Below, piece after piece: positions 61,814 through 64,000 of a DNA stretch of 64,000 nucleotides. A program made the position numbers and the translations under genes. The DNA comes from Niastella caeni (GTDB lineage: Bacteria > Bacteroidota > Bacteroidia > Chitinophagales > Chitinophagaceae), in NCBI RefSeq assembly GCF_004834005.1, contig NZ_STFF01000001.1:743347-807346 (forward strand), given 5' to 3'. Positions within the stretch are counted from its first letter, which is position 1, and each line of letters begins with the position of its first letter. The notes beneath the pieces were generated by a model. That model did no database searches. It was not told the DNA's origin and saw nothing but the letters and a program-made list of their open reading frames with translations.

Positions 61814-64000
61814 TTATAATTTGATACCCAGGTTCAGGCCATATGATCTTGTACGCGGCAAGCCAATAGATTCAAATCCCTGGGCATTGCTGTTGGTAAA
61901 ACTTTGTTCAGGATCAAAATTGTCGGTTTGCCTGTAAAGGATGGCCAGGTTACGGGCAACGAAAGAAAGACTGGCCGCCTGAATTTTCAGGATCTTTATT
62001 TTACTTACCGGGATGTTATACGATAAGATCACCTGCCTGAGCTTTACAAAACTGCCATCATGTAAAAACAATTCAGAATAGGTTTTGTAGTTGTCATAGT
62101 ATGGCCGCAGATTGGCAACCGATACGGTTCTTGAATACGGATTGCCGGCCTGGTCAACCCCCTTTAGCTCAAGTCCGTTTTCACGGCCCGGCAGCGTACT
62201 CTTCAATTTACCCATACGGGTAGCATATAATTCGAAGATGGAGAAAACTTTATTGCCGAATTTACCATCGAGCAAAAAGCTGAACGAAAAGTCTTTATAC
62301 CTGAATTCATTGGTAAGGCCCATGGTAAGCGGCGCCACACTGTTGCCTAATTCCTGCAACGGGCTTACAACCGGCAATCCTGTGGTAGCATTAAAAACCG
62401 TATTGCCATCATCATCTTTTACCATTCGGGTACCTACGAGTGTACCAAAAGGTTTTCCTTCGATATGGTTAAGGAAACACCAGTTACCAACAGTGTTGGC
62501 TATCTGGATGCTTTTTAGCCCGGGGGCCAATTGAATTACTTCACTGTTATTATAGGCTACATTATAGCTAACGTTCCAGCTAAATTTACCTGCAACCGGT
62601 TTACCCGTCAATAACACCTCGATACCCTTGTTACCTAATTCACCTACATTCAGAATTACATTGTTATAACCCGAGGTAGAAGAAATAGCGGTGTTTACAA
62701 TGTCGTTGGTTGTTTTACGGTTGTAAAAAGTAAAATCAAGGCCCAGCCGGTTTTTCAGCATTTGCAGTTCAATACCGGCTTCGTAGGTAGTTGAAGTATA
62801 TGGCTTCAGGTTGGGATTTGAGATATTATTACTGGTTACATTCAATAATGCCGGCCCCGAACTGGGCACATTGCTGTAGGTAAGATTGATAGCGTATGGA
62901 TCGGGCGCTCCGCCGCCCACCTTCGCCCATGAGCCTCTTAGTTTGGCAAAGTTAAAAAAGGAAGGGAGGTTAACTGCATCAGACAGTATAAAGGTTCCGC
63001 CTACACTCGGGTAAAAAATATGGTTATTTTTAGCACTGAGGGTCGAGAACCAGTCTTCGCGCCCGGTTAACGTAATAAAAAACAGGTTTTTGTAATCGAA
63101 GTCAACTGAACCAAATACCGAATTCGTGGTAATTCGACCGTTATAGGGGGTAGTAGATGCTGTTGACAAATTAGAAAAACTGTAGTAATAAGGTATGGTA
63201 AAATTTCTGCCGCTCAGGTTAAGCTGATCATTATTGAATTTGCGGCTATTTGCACCTACCATTGCCGAAACGCCGATTATGCCGGCCAGGGAAGTTTTGT
63301 AGGAGGCAGTAATCATGGCATTGGTTTCAGACACATCCGACTTTAAACCTGCATACTCGCCATTCGGCGTATACAGCGTGCCGGTAGGCATTACGTGCAT
63401 GTAATTATAGTTATAAAAATCCCGGCTTATCGAGCCTTTGAATACCAGGTTTTTTACCAGCTCATACGAAATATCGGCCTGCCCTATAAACCGGTTCTTC
63501 CGGTCCTTTTCCTGCCATTTATTACGCACAAAATACCCATTCGAGGCTATGGCTACATCGTTCCATATCGTTTCGTTGCCGTTTGCATCATAACCGGGAT
63601 CGAGCCAGCGCACATCGGCCGTATTGGCGATTTCAAGAGGCGTCCAGTTCGGATTTCCCAGGGCATCGCCGGCCATTGTGCGATTATTCCCTTCTTCAAG
63701 ATTATATTGAGCTATTGCTTCAATACTCAGTTTATCGCTTAGTTTACTGTTAACAGAAAGGTTAAAGGTTTTGCGCTTATACGTAGTATTTGGTAAAATA
63801 CCTTTACTGTTCAGATCGGCAGCGGAGAACCGGAAGTTAAATTTATCGGTACCGCCGGTAAACGCTATGGTATTGGTAAAAGTGGTTCCTGTTTGATAAA
63901 AATTCTGCAGGTTCTTTTTTTGTGCTTCATAAGGATGCGTTTTGCCATCAACACCAACATAATCTTTCGAGCCATCAATTTTTGAACCCCACGAAAATCT
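61814..64000 (-). CDS. SusC-family TonB-dependent transporter, partial (pair 4)
   Basis: The C-terminal 728 codons of a SusC barrel. The frame stays open from 63676 to the window edge, so the internal ATG at 63676 is not the start. Features include FTGGTDKFNFRF, strands such as KLSDKLSIEAIAQYN, the NYNYMHVMPTGTLYTPNGEY loop, and the C-terminal SYGLNLGIKL. The plug and N-terminus lie beyond the right edge, so the presence of an STN domain cannot be judged. It heads the operon with SusD, GH29, GH20, GntP, RidA, kinase and dipeptidase. Confidence 0.94.
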   Translation of the reverse strand, partial: RFSWGSKIDGSKDYVGVDGKTHPYEAQKKNLQNFYQTGTTFTNTIAFTGGTDKFNFRFSAADLNSKGILPNTTYKRKTFNLSVNSKLSDKLSIEAIAQYNLEEGNNRTMAGDALGNPNWTPLEIANTADVRWLDPGYDANGNETIWNDVAIASNGYFVRNKWQEKDRKNRFIGQADISYELVKNLVFKGSISRDFYNYNYMHVMPTGTLYTPNGEYAGLKSDVSETNAMITASYKTSLAGIIGVSAMVGANSRKFNNDQLNLSGRNFTIPYYYSFSNLSTASTTPYNGRITTNSVFGSVDFDYKNLFFITLTGREDWFSTLSAKNNHIFYPSVGGTFILSDAVNLPSFFNFAKLRGSWAKVGGGAPDPYAINLTYSNVPSSGPALLNVTSNNISNPNLKPYTSTTYEAGIELQMLKNRLGLDFTFYNRKTTNDIVNTAISSTSGYNNVILNVGELGNKGIEVLLTGKPVAGKFSWNVSYNVAYNNSEVIQLAPGLKSIQIANTVGNWCFLNHIEGKPFGTLVGTRMVKDDDGNTVFNATTGLPVVSPLQELGNSVAPLTMGLTNEFRYKDFSFSFLLDGKFGNKVFSIFELYATRMGKLKSTLPGRENGLELKGVDQAGNPYSRTVSVANLRPYYDNYKTYSELFLHDGSFVKLRQVILSYNIPVSKIKILKIQAASLSFVARNLAILYRQTDNFDPEQSFTNSNAQGFESIGLPRTRSYGLNLGIKL

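Noticed and set aside
63676..63742. Start of SusC pair 4 at the ATG at 63676
   Set aside because: The frame upstream continues without a stop and encodes barrel strands to the window edge, so this is an internal Met.

Overview
The window is from a member of the Bacteroidota, most likely a Chitinophagaceae-type soil glycan degrader (Niastella/Chitinophaga-like). The basis is four SusC/SusD pairs, an ECF sigma/FecR pair feeding a TonB-dependent transporter with an STN domain, many secreted glycoside hydrolases, a WGxxGxxG-type C-terminal signal, and the dispersed palindrome CCTGCCTGCCGGCAGGCAGG. No rRNA, tRNA, CRISPR array or intact insertion sequence was seen. The genus is inference.

Layout. 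1-3953: SusC/SusD pair 1 (the SusD runs off the left edge), with an upstream region carrying two palindromes and a direct repeat. 4658-9824: housekeeping and accessory genes on the minus strand (DinB-like, methionine aminopeptidase, DUF3800, AraC regulator, PQQ-type sugar dehydrogenase). A 61-bp piece of the AraC gene is duplicated beyond the DUF3800 gene. 10507-19615: an accessory stretch of small proteins (lipoprotein, Hsp20, Ku, DUF421, WGxxGxxG protein, tandem HTH-like paralogs, an Fn3-like protein). It also holds decayed remnants (sugar dehydrogenase tail, response regulator, GlgX debranching enzyme) and a roughly 560-bp array of degenerate 21-bp repeats.

19599-29286: SusC/SusD pair 2 followed by an FG-GAP/UnbV protein and a vanadium-haloperoxidase-like protein, with no glycoside hydrolase. 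29817-49739: a large locus read right to left as FecR, SusC, SusD, GH29, GH29, GH35, GH3, GH2, and an FGE-like/sialidase-like fusion; the ECF sigma factor is divergent from FecR. 49758-51285: a coiled-coil protein and a GT4 glycosyltransferase. 51822-64000: SusC (off the right edge), SusD, GH29, GH20, GntP permease, RidA, PfkB sugar kinase and M19 dipeptidase. Together these suggest capture and depolymerisation of fucosylated, galactose-, hexosamine- and mannose- or glucosamine-containing glycans, with import and phosphorylation of a sugar acid or related monomer in the right-hand locus.

The most unusual signal is not a gene. Nearly every gap between PUL genes from 24.4 to 60.3 kb carries its own array with a 7-bp period (sometimes 8, or 21 = 3 x 7). 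Many are arranged as a plus-sense arm followed by a reverse-complement arm. The arm on the upstream gene's side usually starts at, or contains, that gene's stop codon, and the other arm often lies shortly before the next start codon. Unit sequences differ from gap to gap while the architecture is kept. The 18-kb array has the same design on a larger scale. They look like locus-specific intercistronic hairpins; their function is unknown and I found no standard feature type for them.
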